From: Planctomycetaceae bacterium
GTDB lineage: Bacteria > Planctomycetota > Planctomycetia > Planctomycetales > Planctomycetaceae
Reading direction: 5' to 3'
Length of the DNA: 51,825 bases
Assembly: GCA_002722955.1 (NCBI GenBank)
Contig: PBMZ01000151.1
Location: 1 to 51,825 of the forward strand
This document shows, piece after piece, positions 42,644 through 51,776 of this stretch (position 1 is its first letter; each line of letters starts with the position of its first letter). The notes under the pieces are model-generated. The model had not been told where the DNA came from. It saw only the letters and a program-made list of their open reading frames with translations, and made no database searches. A program made the position numbers and the translations under genes.

Positions 42644-45316
42644 TTATTTCGAATTGAAAATCTCACTTATCACAATCAAGTGTATCAGATCACGCAGGCG
42701 ATCGCCTTTGTTTCTGAACTGTTTAGTTAACTTATCGATATCGGCTCGATCGCTAAAGGATAATGACCGGCCGAGGGCGTATGCGGTCATTTTGTGCACG
42801 ATGGCTTGGGCGAATTGGTCTTGCCGCTCTGTCAGCAAGTATCGTTTTAGGCCGTCCATTCCGTTCAGCTTCTGCTTGTTGAATAGCTCGGAATTCGCGT
42901 CGACTGGCTTCTTCTTGATTTGCGTGCGGTAATCTCCCAACGCACCGTAGTTCTCGAACGCGATGCCCCACGGGTCGATTCGCGAGTGGCACGACATGCA
43001 CGCCGGCTTGTTTCGATGATCGGCGATGCGTTCTTTCAGCGTCATCTGGAGAATCTTCGGATCGGTCAAGTCGACCTCAGGAACGTTCGGCGGTGGCGGA
43101 GGCGGCGGGTCATGTAAGATCCGCTCAAGCATCCACACACCACGTTTCAGCGGGTTAGAATCCGTGCCGTCCGAGTTCATCGCCAGCACAGCGGCCCCCG
43201 TCAGAACGCCACCGCGATTCATGTTCGGCTTCAACGCGACTTTGCGAAAATGCGGACCGAACACGTTCGGGATGCGGTAATGTCCGGCCAAGCGTTCGTT
43301 GAGCATCACGTAATCAGCGTGGATAAAGTCCATCACGTTGCCGTTGTTTTTCAGGATTTCTTCGAATAGAGCAACGGGCTCGCCGAGCATTGCTGCCTTC
43401 AAGTCTTCATCCTTGATATGCGCCACGTTGTCGAGTCCATCCAGTCCGAGCCATTGACCGACGAAATGCTTCGAGAAACGCTGTGCACGCGAATCGGCCA
43501 GCATGCGATCAACTTGAGCTTTCAAGTGAGTTGCCTGTTGTGGCTCTGCAACTCCGTTCGCAGAGTTCCGCGAGCGGAGTCGCGGGACCACATTGTTGCT
43601 TCGTAGCTTGCCTTGCTCGGCAAGTTGCAACAACTCGTCATCAGGAACGCTGGACCATAGAAAGAATGACAAGCGGCTGGCTAACTCGACATCGTTGATC
43701 AATGTGGATTCGTCGTCTTGGTCGCTCGCCACCTTTTGTGTTAGGTACAGGAACTCGGGCGTTGCGAGTGCCGTTGCCAAGACTTCCATCATGGCTTCTT
43801 CGAATGTCGCAAACTGCGGTCGATACTTGACGAACAAGTCCATCAACTGGTCGACTTCCGCCGATGTCACCGGACGCCGCCAGATGCGTCTCATAAACTT
43901 TGTCAGTACTTCGCGGCCGTAGGCTGTCTCGTCGTTTCGCTTCTCGCTGGCGATGAAGATGTTGGTGTGAGACTGCGGCGGCCACTGTTCATAGTAAGGT
44001 GCGGTGATCTCGATGTAGTCAACGTAAACGTGCAGCGGATCATCACGGCCGCCGGCATTCGACACGTTGCGAATGTGAAGAAACTCGTCGCGCCGCGGAA
44101 ATGTTCTTTCCAGGTGTCGGAATGGATTGCGTTGGATGTCGCTCAGCGGGATGTCGAAGTGAATGAACTCGCGATCGTCGGTAGACGCGGTAACAGGTAT
44201 GTCTCGTTGACTGATGACATTCATGAAGTTGGCGTTGTTGCTGGTGTGAGCACTGAAGATCAAGCGTAGACTTGCGTACTCATTGGGCTTCATGGTCGAG
44301 CGGCCCGCGCGAATGCGAACTCGCATGATTCCGTCGTCGGGCAGGAATCGATCCAAGTTCATCTTCAGTTCGTTCGACCTCGGCATCGCCAGCACAACGG
44401 GCGACACTTCTGGCGAGTCACCAACAACTGCATCGGGCTTTGGATTGATCTTGCCGGTGTTGAAATGCACGGCTTCGCCAGTCTCGCGGTTCAACAAGTG
44501 CGGCCGGTTGTTATTGTTGCGGTACTCCTTTTCGTTCTTGTTGAATTTCTTGGCTCGCTTGTTGCCCATCGCCTTGGGTACCTCGTCCCGCATCGAGACG
44601 ATGTAAGTGACGGGCTTCGGCTGCTCACCGATCACGATGGCCCGCCGAAGTGCTTTCATGGCGAGTTCGCGGTAGGTCTCGAATTGCATGACGGACATCT
44701 GCAACAACTCGGAACTGTTCTTGAATCCGTCTTCGGATGGCGTTTCAGAAGGCAAATTATTCGGCGGTGGGAATTTGATGCCGAGTACATCTTGCAACGC
44801 ATAGCTGTACTCGTACTTCGTCATGCGACGGAAGGAGGATCGCTGCGAGCTGTCTCGCCGAACGATCGACGCTTTGTTCAGTTCCGTGCTGAGCCAATCA
44901 ACAATGCGACCTCGATCCGTGTCCGCCAGCGTGTAGTTGGACTCGTCCTCGGGTGGCATTTCCGAGTTACTCAGTGCATTGTAGATCTCGCGCCAACGAT
45001 TGACGTCTGGCCCGGTCAACAGGTCGGGGTTGAGTTCATCGACTCGCAATCGCCCCTCGGAACGTTTCGGTCCATGACAGCCAAGACAGCTCTTAAGCAG
45101 AACGCCACGAATCGACTTTTGATAAAAGGCGACGTCGGCTTTAGGAACAACGTGTGATGGTTCCTTGGCTGTTTGAGATTCCTGCAACAGGCGAGATTTC
45201 GTGCGACCGATTTCTCTCGCCTTTTCCAACGTCACCGGTTCGGTGTCAATCTCAGCCGCCAAAATCGGGCAAGCGATCCCAAGAGCCAGCAGAATTGTGA
45301 TTCTCAATGTGTTCAT
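42644..45316 (-). CDS. Secreted DUF1587/1592/1588/1585 cytochrome-like protein (pair 1)
   Basis: The 890-residue protein has a signal peptide (MNTLRITILLALGIACPILA). An N-terminal PSCyt1-type motif C77LGCH81 is followed by KRSEGRLRVDELNPDLL. The middle holds DUF1587/1595/1592-type segments (RRMTKYEYSYALQDVLG, ELASRLSFFLWSSVPDDELL). The C-terminal part has the proline run DPPPPPPPNVPE and CMSCHSRIDPWGIAFENY, typical of DUF1588/1585. A ~20-residue stretch VPRLRSRNSANGVAEPQQ, absent from the paralogue at 45733, is encoded by a palindrome. TTG 45319 directly precedes the ATG; ATG 45316 is chosen. It is exported and may bind haem at both CxxCH sites. Confidence 0.92.
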   Translation of the reverse strand: MNTLRITILLALGIACPILAAEIDTEPVTLEKAREIGRTKSRLLQESQTAKEPSHVVPKADVAFYQKSIRGVLLKSCLGCHGPKRSEGRLRVDELNPDLLTGPDVNRWREIYNALSNSEMPPEDESNYTLADTDRGRIVDWLSTELNKASIVRRDSSQRSSFRRMTKYEYSYALQDVLGIKFPPPNNLPSETPSEDGFKNSSELLQMSVMQFETYRELAMKALRRAIVIGEQPKPVTYIVSMRDEVPKAMGNKRAKKFNKNEKEYRNNNNRPHLLNRETGEAVHFNTGKINPKPDAVVGDSPEVSPVVLAMPRSNELKMNLDRFLPDDGIMRVRIRAGRSTMKPNEYASLRLIFSAHTSNNANFMNVISQRDIPVTASTDDREFIHFDIPLSDIQRNPFRHLERTFPRRDEFLHIRNVSNAGGRDDPLHVYVDYIEITAPYYEQWPPQSHTNIFIASEKRNDETAYGREVLTKFMRRIWRRPVTSAEVDQLMDLFVKYRPQFATFEEAMMEVLATALATPEFLYLTQKVASDQDDESTLINDVELASRLSFFLWSSVPDDELLQLAEQGKLRSNNVVPRLRSRNSANGVAEPQQATHLKAQVDRMLADSRAQRFSKHFVGQWLGLDGLDNVAHIKDEDLKAAMLGEPVALFEEILKNNGNVMDFIHADYVMLNERLAGHYRIPNVFGPHFRKVALKPNMNRGGVLTGAAVLAMNSDGTDSNPLKRGVWMLERILHDPPPPPPPNVPEVDLTDPKILQMTLKERIADHRNKPACMSCHSRIDPWGIAFENYGALGDYRTQIKKKPVDANSELFNKQKLNGMDGLKRYLLTERQDQFAQAIVHKMTAYALGRSLSFSDRADIDKLTKQFRNKGDRLRDLIHLIVISEIFNSK
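43551..43580. repeat. 30-bp palindrome inside the DUF1592 coding sequence
   Basis: The 30-nt sequence beginning ACTCCGTTCGCAGAG and ending GAGCGGAGT is close to its own reverse complement. It is in frame and encodes part of a stretch (about 20 residues) missing from the paralogous protein encoded at 45733-48294, so it looks like an insertion into the gene. Confidence 0.75.
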
Positions 45317-45445
45317 CAAGCTACTCTCGTACGCAACGACGTCCGAAGCGTGCGATTCAATGGTGGGAGTGTGGTGGGCAGGCGGGAATTGCCCGAGGTA
45401 GGTTGGACGCCGCGAGTTGTCTTGTGCGGCGATTTGTATGGAAAG

Positions 45446-45454
45446 ATTATAGCA
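45446..45454 (-). promoter_or_regulatory. Extended -10 promoter candidate of the pair-1 DUF1592 gene
   Basis: The minus strand reads TGCTATAAT, a perfect -10 hexamer with the TG extension, about 130 nt upstream of ATG 45316. No good -35 box lies 16-18 nt further upstream, which extended -10 promoters can tolerate. Confidence 0.42.
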
Positions 45455-45605
45455 GAATTGTTGAGAATCAGCGACATTTGTTGTCCGATCAACGCGCTGA
45501 ACTGGATGAGGGTTGGGTTATCTGGCTGTTTGATTTACCTTAGGTATTGACGGCTCGTCGAGGTCACCGACGCTTTGAGGGTGTGATCTTGGTGGCGCAT
45601 CGTGC

Positions 45606-45671
45606 CGTAGCCTGACTCTCCGAGCTTATGTTTACCCACATACATTGCCCGACTCAGAGAGTCAGGCTACG
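45606..45671. repeat. Palindrome (CGTAGCCTGACTCTC type)
   Basis: Arms CGTAGCCTGACTCTCCGAG (45606-45624) and CTCAGAGAGTCAGGCTACG (45653-45671) pair over 19 bp with one mismatch around a 28-nt loop. It lies 61 nt upstream of the pair-2 DUF1592 start. Confidence 0.9.
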
Positions 45672-45732
45672 AGAACTCATCCAGTTTGCCGCGATTCGTT
45701 TTTGAATGCCGATCGTTCGCATTGAGGACCTG

Positions 45733-48294
45733 ATGCTCAAATCGTATTTTACAATCTTGATTGCCCTCGCAACGCTACCGTCAATTGCACGTGCGGACGG
45801 ATATGACGAGAAGATTCGACCGTTCTTCGTCAAATACTGCGTGGGCTGTCATGGAGCCAAACAGCAGAAGGCTGATCTTCGAGTCGATAAACTTGACCCT
45901 GATCTGATTCGCGGAAGCGATGCGGATATGTGGCAAGAAGTGCTCGACCTGATCAACCTCAGCGAGATGCCGCCGAAGAAGGCCAAGAAGCAGCCGACGC
46001 GTGCGGAGCGGCAGGTTGTTGTCGATGCACTCACCGCGAAGTTCCGCGAGGCACTCGAATCCAAGCGATCCACGGGCGGACGCAATGTGCTGCGGCGGCT
46101 AACAGCTTACGAATACAACAACACGCTGCGAGACCTCTTTAATCTCGATCTGCGTTACGCGACGGACTTGCCGCCGGAAGGTGTTGCGAAGGACGGCTTC
46201 AAGAACAACAGCAGCGTGCTTGGCACGTCGGCTCTGCATATCGAATACTTTGAACGCATCGCGCGGGCGGCGTTGGAGAAGATTATCCTTGCCCCCGACG
46301 AACAACCGACGCCTTACTTCGTACGCATCGAACCAGAGTTAGGCTTCAAGACAGCCAACGTTAACGGCAACAAACGGAACAAGAAGAATAACCGCAAGCG
46401 AAAGCCGACCGGCGTCGGATTCGGGCTCAAGAAGGGCGAGCATTATTCTCCCGGCAACAACGCCCGTGACGGGCTGTTTCGACTCGACCACGGTGAGCTT
46501 GACGGCGATGCGATTATCCTGGCGGGCAATCGACCAAGCGACAAAGTCGGCGATCCATTCGCCGCTGATCGCAAAGTCGGCGGATCACAGGGCGACGGTC
46601 GCTCGGGCTATCAACCCGAATTCCGGGTCGAGATGTATGAAGTGCCGTACTCGGCTCCGGTTCTCGCCCGCATTCACTGTGTCGCTGTGCCTGGAGCCGG
46701 AGACACCTATCCGCGGCTGTCCTTCGAGTTGGGCTCTTTTCGAGGCGCAAACGTCTCGGACCAGAAGGAAGCCGCCAACGTCGAGATTCGATCGACGGAA
46801 ATGAAGACGTATGAGTTCGTCGTTCAAGGAGCCAACTTTCCGTTCCAATCGAACAAGCCGAGCCGTCCGTCTTACTTCCGCATCTTCAACGATTTTCGAC
46901 GCGGCACCAGCAAGTTGACTTACGCCGAACTTCCAAAGCTGAAGATCGACTGGGTCGAGATCAAATGCAATCACTACGAATCGTGGCCGTCGCCGCAGAA
47001 GCAAGCCATCCTGTTCGACTCGGAAAATCGAGAGGACGAAAACGTCTACGTCCGCGAAGTGCTCGACCGATTCATGTCGCGAGCCTACCGCCGACCAGTG
47101 TCCGCAGGTGAAGTCGATCGAAAGCTCGCGTTGTTCAAGCGGCTTCGCGAGCAAGAAGCGTCCTTCGAGGCCACGATCATTTCAACGTTGACTTCGGTGC
47201 TTTGTTCATCGAATTTCTTGCTGCTTTCCGAACCTGCTGTCGCGGCGGATCGGCGACCGTTGAACGACTACGAGTTGGCGTCGCGGCTTTCGTATTTCCT
47301 CTGGAGTTCGATGCCCGACGAAACGCTCTTCGACCTCGCTGCCAAAGGGCAACTGCATGAACCGGCGGTGCTGTTAGCTCAAGCAAAACGCATGATCGCT
47401 GATCCCAAGTGCCGAGGCTTCTCGCAAAACTTTACGGCTCAATGGCTCGACCTTGCCGGCATCAGACGCTTGGCCGTGAATCCCGAGTACTTCGACTTTA
47501 AGGAAAAGGACAAAGACCTATTCGAAGAAGAGTCGACGCGGTTCGTGCATCATGTGTTGAAAGAAAACTTGAGCATCGCAAACTTCGTCGATTCGGACTT
47601 CGCCGTCCTGAATCCAACGCTTGCGCGGCATTACCGAATCCCCGATATCAGCGGCGGCTTCGAAGTTCGAGCAATCGAAAAGAAACATCATCGCGGCGGT
47701 TTGATGACGCAAGCCAGCATGTTGTTCGGCAACTCGACCGGCGCCGAAACGCATCCCATCAAACGGGGCGTTTGGGTGCTCGAAAGAATGCTCGACGATC
47801 CGCCCCCACCACCGCCACCGAATGTACCGGAGTTGCCCGAGCCCGAAGCGGTCGACGAATCAAAGTTGTCATTGAAGGAGCGACTGGTTGCTCACGCCGA
47901 GGTCGCCAGTTGTCGAGACTGCCATAGCAAGATTGATCCGTGGGGAGTTGCCTTCGAGAACTACAACGCTTTGGGCCAGTGGCGAGAGGGAACAAAAGAC
48001 CCGCTTGTCCGCCAGCCACATCAAGACGTCAACATCGATCCATCGACACAACTGAAGAACGGAACGTCGATCAAAGACCTCGATGATTTGAAGCAGTACA
48101 TGTTGACGGATAAGAAATCACAGTTTCGCCGAGCCATCGTGAGAAAGGTCATGGCCTACGCCTTGGGCCGCTATCTTGAGTTTTCAGACCGAGCTGCGGT
48201 GGATTCTATCTGCAAAACTGTCGAAAATGAGAAAGACGCATTTCAGACAGTGATCGAACAGATTGTGCTCTCCGAGCCTTTCTTAACAAAATAG
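45733..48294 (+). CDS. Secreted DUF1587/1592/1588/1585 cytochrome-like protein (pair 2)
   Basis: The protein (853 residues from ATG 45733) has a signal peptide (MLKSYFTILIALATLPSIARA) and an early haem motif C36VGCH40 followed by KQQKADLRVDKLDPDL. RRLTAYEYNNTLRDLF, ELASRLSYFLWSSMPDETLF, DPPPPPPPNVPE and CRDCHSKIDPWGVAFENY repeat the domain order of the pair-1 protein. A basic stretch (NGNKRNKKNNRKRKP, about residue 210) is its own feature. GAGGA five bases before ATG 45733 favours this start over ATG 45706. It is the first gene of the plus-strand pair and is followed after 19 nt by its DUF1552 partner. Confidence 0.93.
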   Translation: MLKSYFTILIALATLPSIARADGYDEKIRPFFVKYCVGCHGAKQQKADLRVDKLDPDLIRGSDADMWQEVLDLINLSEMPPKKAKKQPTRAERQVVVDALTAKFREALESKRSTGGRNVLRRLTAYEYNNTLRDLFNLDLRYATDLPPEGVAKDGFKNNSSVLGTSALHIEYFERIARAALEKIILAPDEQPTPYFVRIEPELGFKTANVNGNKRNKKNNRKRKPTGVGFGLKKGEHYSPGNNARDGLFRLDHGELDGDAIILAGNRPSDKVGDPFAADRKVGGSQGDGRSGYQPEFRVEMYEVPYSAPVLARIHCVAVPGAGDTYPRLSFELGSFRGANVSDQKEAANVEIRSTEMKTYEFVVQGANFPFQSNKPSRPSYFRIFNDFRRGTSKLTYAELPKLKIDWVEIKCNHYESWPSPQKQAILFDSENREDENVYVREVLDRFMSRAYRRPVSAGEVDRKLALFKRLREQEASFEATIISTLTSVLCSSNFLLLSEPAVAADRRPLNDYELASRLSYFLWSSMPDETLFDLAAKGQLHEPAVLLAQAKRMIADPKCRGFSQNFTAQWLDLAGIRRLAVNPEYFDFKEKDKDLFEEESTRFVHHVLKENLSIANFVDSDFAVLNPTLARHYRIPDISGGFEVRAIEKKHHRGGLMTQASMLFGNSTGAETHPIKRGVWVLERMLDDPPPPPPPNVPELPEPEAVDESKLSLKERLVAHAEVASCRDCHSKIDPWGVAFENYNALGQWREGTKDPLVRQPHQDVNIDPSTQLKNGTSIKDLDDLKQYMLTDKKSQFRRAIVRKVMAYALGRYLEFSDRAAVDSICKTVENEKDAFQTVIEQIVLSEPFLTK

Positions 48295-48313
48295 AACTGG
48301 TAGTGGGATTCCA

Positions 48314-49621
48314 ATGACACACAAGTCCTGGCATTTAAACCGGCGTACTGTTCTTAAATCAGTTGGCGTTTCGATTGCGCTTCCCTGGTTGGAGTGCATG
48401 GCCGAGGATAAAGCCAACTCTCCGAAGCAGCGGTTCTTTGGCGGATATTTCGCTTATGGCGTTCCGATGCCTGCGGATGATGCTGACGACCGGTTGACCC
48501 ACGGTTGGTTTCCCGTCGGTGAGGGCAAGGACTACAAAGCTCCCGTGATGCACGAGAGCATCATGCCTTTGCAAGACAAAATTACGTTTCTGTCCGGGTT
48601 ATCTCACCCGTCGATGCGTAGCACGTCGGCTCACAAAGGTGCCGATTATTTCTTGACCGGTGCCAACATTCTCAAAACCTACGACAAGCAATCCATCTCG
48701 ATCGATCAATACTTGGCTCAGTCGATGGGGCAAGACACACGGTTTCAATCGATTGTGCTGTCATCATTCGGTGGCGTGAATCGACCTTACCGGTCGTCAA
48801 CGCTTTCGTTCGATCGCGCCGGACGACCGATTCCCGCTCAAAACAAACCAGCGGAGATCTTTCGTCGAATGTTCGGCGAGGTCACTCAGTCCGAGAAAGA
48901 TGCACTCGCCAGCCGCGGCAGCATCATCGACGAGATCCTCAGCGAGGCCAAAGACCTCAACCGTCGCCTAGGCGCCAACGATCGCAAGAAGATGGATGAG
49001 TACTTGGCGTCGGTTCGTGAAGTCGAGCGGATGACTCAGCGAGCTAAACGTTGGCAGAACACTCCCAAGCCGAAGGTCAACGCCAAGGACCTCGAGCTGG
49101 AAGCCAACACGCAAACTCCCCGCGAGTATCTAACAGTCATGTACAACCTGCTAGCACTCGCGTTTCAGACAGATTCAACGCGCGTTGCAACATTCCAAAC
49201 GGCCTGCGAGGAAGCCGGCCCGACGGATCAGTTCCCATCAGCGATCGGCCTGCGTGCCTCGTCGCACAAGCTGTCTCACGAGAAGAAGAACTACGGCGAC
49301 GTCGCCAAATACATCACGTTCTTGAACGAAATGCACGCCGACTTCGTCAAGAAGCTGGACTCAATCCAAGAAGGCAACGGCACACTGCTGGACAACACGT
49401 TGTGCTTCTACGGCTGTGCCACCAGCAAGACTCACAAGGCAACCAACTATCCCATCATTCTCAGCGGCGGCCAAAACATGGGCTTCCGTCACGGCTCACA
49501 CTTGCACTACAGCGAGGATGTGCCACTGTCCAACCTGTTCGTGACGATCGGCAACCAACTCGGCAGACCAACCGAGAAATTCGCTGACAGCACGGCGGAT
49601 ATTACGGAAGTGCTCGGCTAG
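48314..49621 (+). CDS. DUF1552 protein with twin-arginine leader (pair 2)
   Basis: The 435-residue protein starts with a Tat-like leader ([20 protein letters not shown]). DUF1552 features parallel the pair-1 copy: [39 protein letters not shown] and [19 protein letters not shown]. The sequences have diverged well beyond recent duplication. It follows its DUF1592 partner by 19 nt, so the two are probably one transcript. The last four bases overlap the end of the convergent nitrilase gene. Confidence 0.92.
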   Translation: MTHKSWHLNRRTVLKSVGVSIALPWLECMAEDKANSPKQRFFGGYFAYGVPMPADDADDRLTHGWFPVGEGKDYKAPVMHESIMPLQDKITFLSGLSHPSMRSTSAHKGADYFLTGANILKTYDKQSISIDQYLAQSMGQDTRFQSIVLSSFGGVNRPYRSSTLSFDRAGRPIPAQNKPAEIFRRMFGEVTQSEKDALASRGSIIDEILSEAKDLNRRLGANDRKKMDEYLASVREVERMTQRAKRWQNTPKPKVNAKDLELEANTQTPREYLTVMYNLLALAFQTDSTRVATFQTACEEAGPTDQFPSAIGLRASSHKLSHEKKNYGDVAKYITFLNEMHADFVKKLDSIQEGNGTLLDNTLCFYGCATSKTHKATNYPIILSGGQNMGFRHGSHLHYSEDVPLSNLFVTIGNQLGRPTEKFADSTADITEVLG

Positions 49622-50577
49622 TTACCGAAGGTTGATTCGAAGTCATCATTGCGATGCGTCACGACACTCGGCGCCGGGCTTTCGTTAACGCTCAACCGGA
49701 ATACGTCGGGGCGTGCATAATGGCCTGATACGTCAAAGTCGTATTTGCCTCGAACGACTTCATCCAAATCCAAGTCAGCAGTGAGGATGCACGATCCTTC
49801 ATAGTTCGGGCCTGCGAGAACTTGCCCTAGTGGATCGATAATGCAACTGCCACCTCGGCTAAGGACGGTCTCTGGTTCGTTTCCAAAGCTGCTGTCGAAA
49901 TCATCAGGAAAGTCTTCGCGGCGAATGTACTGACAAGCAGTCAGGACAAAGCAGCGTCCTTCTAGTGCCACATGTTGCATCGATGACAACCAAGTATCGC
50001 GGCTGTCGGCCGTTGGTGCGCAATAGAGTTGAATGCCTTTGGAGTACATGGCCATCCGCAGCAATGGCATGTAATTCTCCCAGCAAATCACGGCGCCGAT
50101 TTTTCCCAGCGGAGTATCAAATACGGGCAACGTCGAGCCGTCGCCAAACCCCCAGACCAAGCGTTCGGAAGCGGTGGGCATCAGCTTGCGGTGCTTGCCG
50201 AGATAACTGCCATCGGACGCGAAGAACAGCACGGTGCAATACAACGTTCCTTGGTCGCGTTCGATCACACCGATGACCAAGTAGACGTTGTTCTCGCCAG
50301 CGATTTCTGCCAAGAGGTTCACGGTCGGTCCTGGCACATCCACGGCGCTGTCCCAATAGAGGCGAAACTCTTCACGGCCCTCAGCGGTTCTTTGGCCGAC
50401 CGTGGCACCGAAAGAAGCTCCCCAGGGATAGGCGGACAGGAACGCTTCGGGAAAGATGACCAACTGCGAGCCGTCGCTGGCCGCTTCCCTCGTCAACTCG
50501 TCAACCTTTTCCAACGTCCATTCGCGTTGGAAGGGATAGGGACTGGCTTGAACGACGGCGGCACGGATGGAAGTCAT
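49618..50577 (-). CDS. Carbon-nitrogen hydrolase, nitrilase-like
   Basis: The 319-residue protein has the complete nitrilase-superfamily catalytic triad: Glu44 (VIFPEAF), Lys131 (GKHRKLMPT) and Cys165 ([10 protein letters not shown]). The HRKLMPT and CWENYMPL segments and the early AYPWG motif point to branch 1, true nitrilases and cyanide-type hydrolases, which act on organic nitriles. No signal peptide is present. The first start is ATG 50577. The gene overlaps the 3' end of the DUF1552 gene by four bases. Its substrate cannot be told from sequence, and no neighbour suggests a pathway. Confidence 0.93.
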   Translation of the reverse strand: MTSIRAAVVQASPYPFQREWTLEKVDELTREAASDGSQLVIFPEAFLSAYPWGASFGATVGQRTAEGREEFRLYWDSAVDVPGPTVNLLAEIAGENNVYLVIGVIERDQGTLYCTVLFFASDGSYLGKHRKLMPTASERLVWGFGDGSTLPVFDTPLGKIGAVICWENYMPLLRMAMYSKGIQLYCAPTADSRDTWLSSMQHVALEGRCFVLTACQYIRREDFPDDFDSSFGNEPETVLSRGGSCIIDPLGQVLAGPNYEGSCILTADLDLDEVVRGKYDFDVSGHYARPDVFRLSVNESPAPSVVTHRNDDFESTFGN

Positions 50578-50852
50578 TTGTTGTCAACCTGAGAGGAGCT
50601 CTTCGTCATCACCAACACGGTGCATTATTGACCAAGTCAATTGAGGAGATCAAACTGCTGCGCGTACCGGTTCAACCACTACAACCGGCCACCCGAAACA
50701 GTCGCCTTTTCTGAATGCTGCAAGCGGAATCAGCGTTGGGGTTTTCGGGCGGAGAATATAGACTTTTTGTTGAATTCGTGATTTATAGTGCGATAACATA
50801 GCGAAGAGTTAGTTTTTTGCGTTCAACAATTCCTTAACGACGGGAATCAATT

Positions 50853-51692
50853 ATGGCCACCCGCAGATCTATTGCGGCTTTTTCCGCACTGTTGGCATTG
50901 GGACTGTTGTTTGGAGCCTCGCAATCAAACGCGGCCAAGCCGATTACCAAACTCAAATTTGATCCAAAGGCCGAAAAGCTAGAATTCTTCGATGCCATCA
51001 AAGATGGCAACATCGACGTCAAGATGATTCCGAAGAATGCCATGGGCGGCAACTTGCTGATCGCCAACAAGACGGACAAGCCGATCAGCGTGAAGGTGCC
51101 CGATGCCTTCGTCGGCGTCCATGTCTTGAAGCAATTCGGTGGCGGCGGCCTTCAGGGTGGCGGCGGCCAACTTGGTGGCGGCGGTGGCGGTCAGACTCAA
51201 GGTGGCGGCGGCCAACAAGGTGGTGGATTAGGCCAAGGTGGCGGCCAAGGTTTCTTCTCGATCCCACCGGAAAAGACCGTCAAGTATCCGTACAAGGGCG
51301 TCTGCCTCGAGCACGGCAAGAAAGACCCCATGCCCAACATGAAGTATGAGATTCGTCCCGTCGAGACGTTTTCCAAAGACCCCGTCTTACGACAAGTCTT
51401 GGTGATGTTGAGTAGCGGTCGAGTTGACTCGAAAGCGGCTCAAGCTGCGGCGTGGAACCTTTCCAACAAGATGGGCTGGCGGCAACTCGCCACAAAGCAA
51501 GTTCCGCATCTGGGTGGACGTCCATCGACGCCGTTCTTTACACGCAACCAGATTCTCTGGGGCCAAAACCTCGTTGCGGCTGCTAAGATTCGTGCAGAAG
51601 AAGAGGCTGCTCGCAAAGATGGCACACCGGCTGAAAAGCCAAAGACGACGCCCGCAAGAACTCGCACAGGTGCTCGCGTATCTCTTCGTTAA
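50853..51692 (+). CDS. Secreted Gly-rich conserved hypothetical protein
   Basis: The 279-residue protein has a signal peptide (RRSIAAFSALLALGLLFG, cleavage near SNA-AK, residue 27). Residues 28-92 form a compact domain (MIPKNAMGGNLLIANKTDKP). A Gly/Gln-rich low-complexity linker spans about residues 95-135. The C-terminal domain (PPEKTVKYPYKGVCLEHGKK, LSSGRVDSKAAQAAAWNLSN) resembles a conserved part of other secreted planctomycete proteins. The tail is basic. I know no function. The gene stands alone and ends in a terminator. Confidence 0.8.
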   Translation: MATRRSIAAFSALLALGLLFGASQSNAAKPITKLKFDPKAEKLEFFDAIKDGNIDVKMIPKNAMGGNLLIANKTDKPISVKVPDAFVGVHVLKQFGGGGLQGGGGQLGGGGGGQTQGGGGQQGGGLGQGGGQGFFSIPPEKTVKYPYKGVCLEHGKKDPMPNMKYEIRPVETFSKDPVLRQVLVMLSSGRVDSKAAQAAAWNLSNKMGWRQLATKQVPHLGGRPSTPFFTRNQILWGQNLVAAAKIRAEEEAARKDGTPAEKPKTTPARTRTGARVSLR

Positions 51693-51720
51693 GCGCGAAC
51701 AAAAATCTCAAAGAACTTCG

Positions 51721-51755
51721 AGCTCGGTTGCTTTGTTTGGCAGCCGGGCTTTTTT
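51721..51755 (+). terminator. Rho-independent terminator after the Gly-rich protein gene
   Basis: A stem of AGCTCGGTTGC (51721-51731) with GGCAGCCGGGCT (51739-51750), allowing two G-T pairs, is followed by a T run (51750-51755). It starts 28 nt after the stop of the Gly-rich protein gene. Confidence 0.85.
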
Positions 51756-51776
51756 CTTGTTCTTCACTGAATACAG

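Larger units (their letters stand above)
45317..45732. other. Intergenic region between the two divergent DUF1592 genes
   Basis: The 416-nt gap separates the two back-to-back DUF1592-DUF1552 pairs. It contains a minus-strand extended -10 promoter candidate and the palindrome at 45606-45671. I see no gene; the remaining sequence shows nothing else I can name. Confidence 0.7.
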
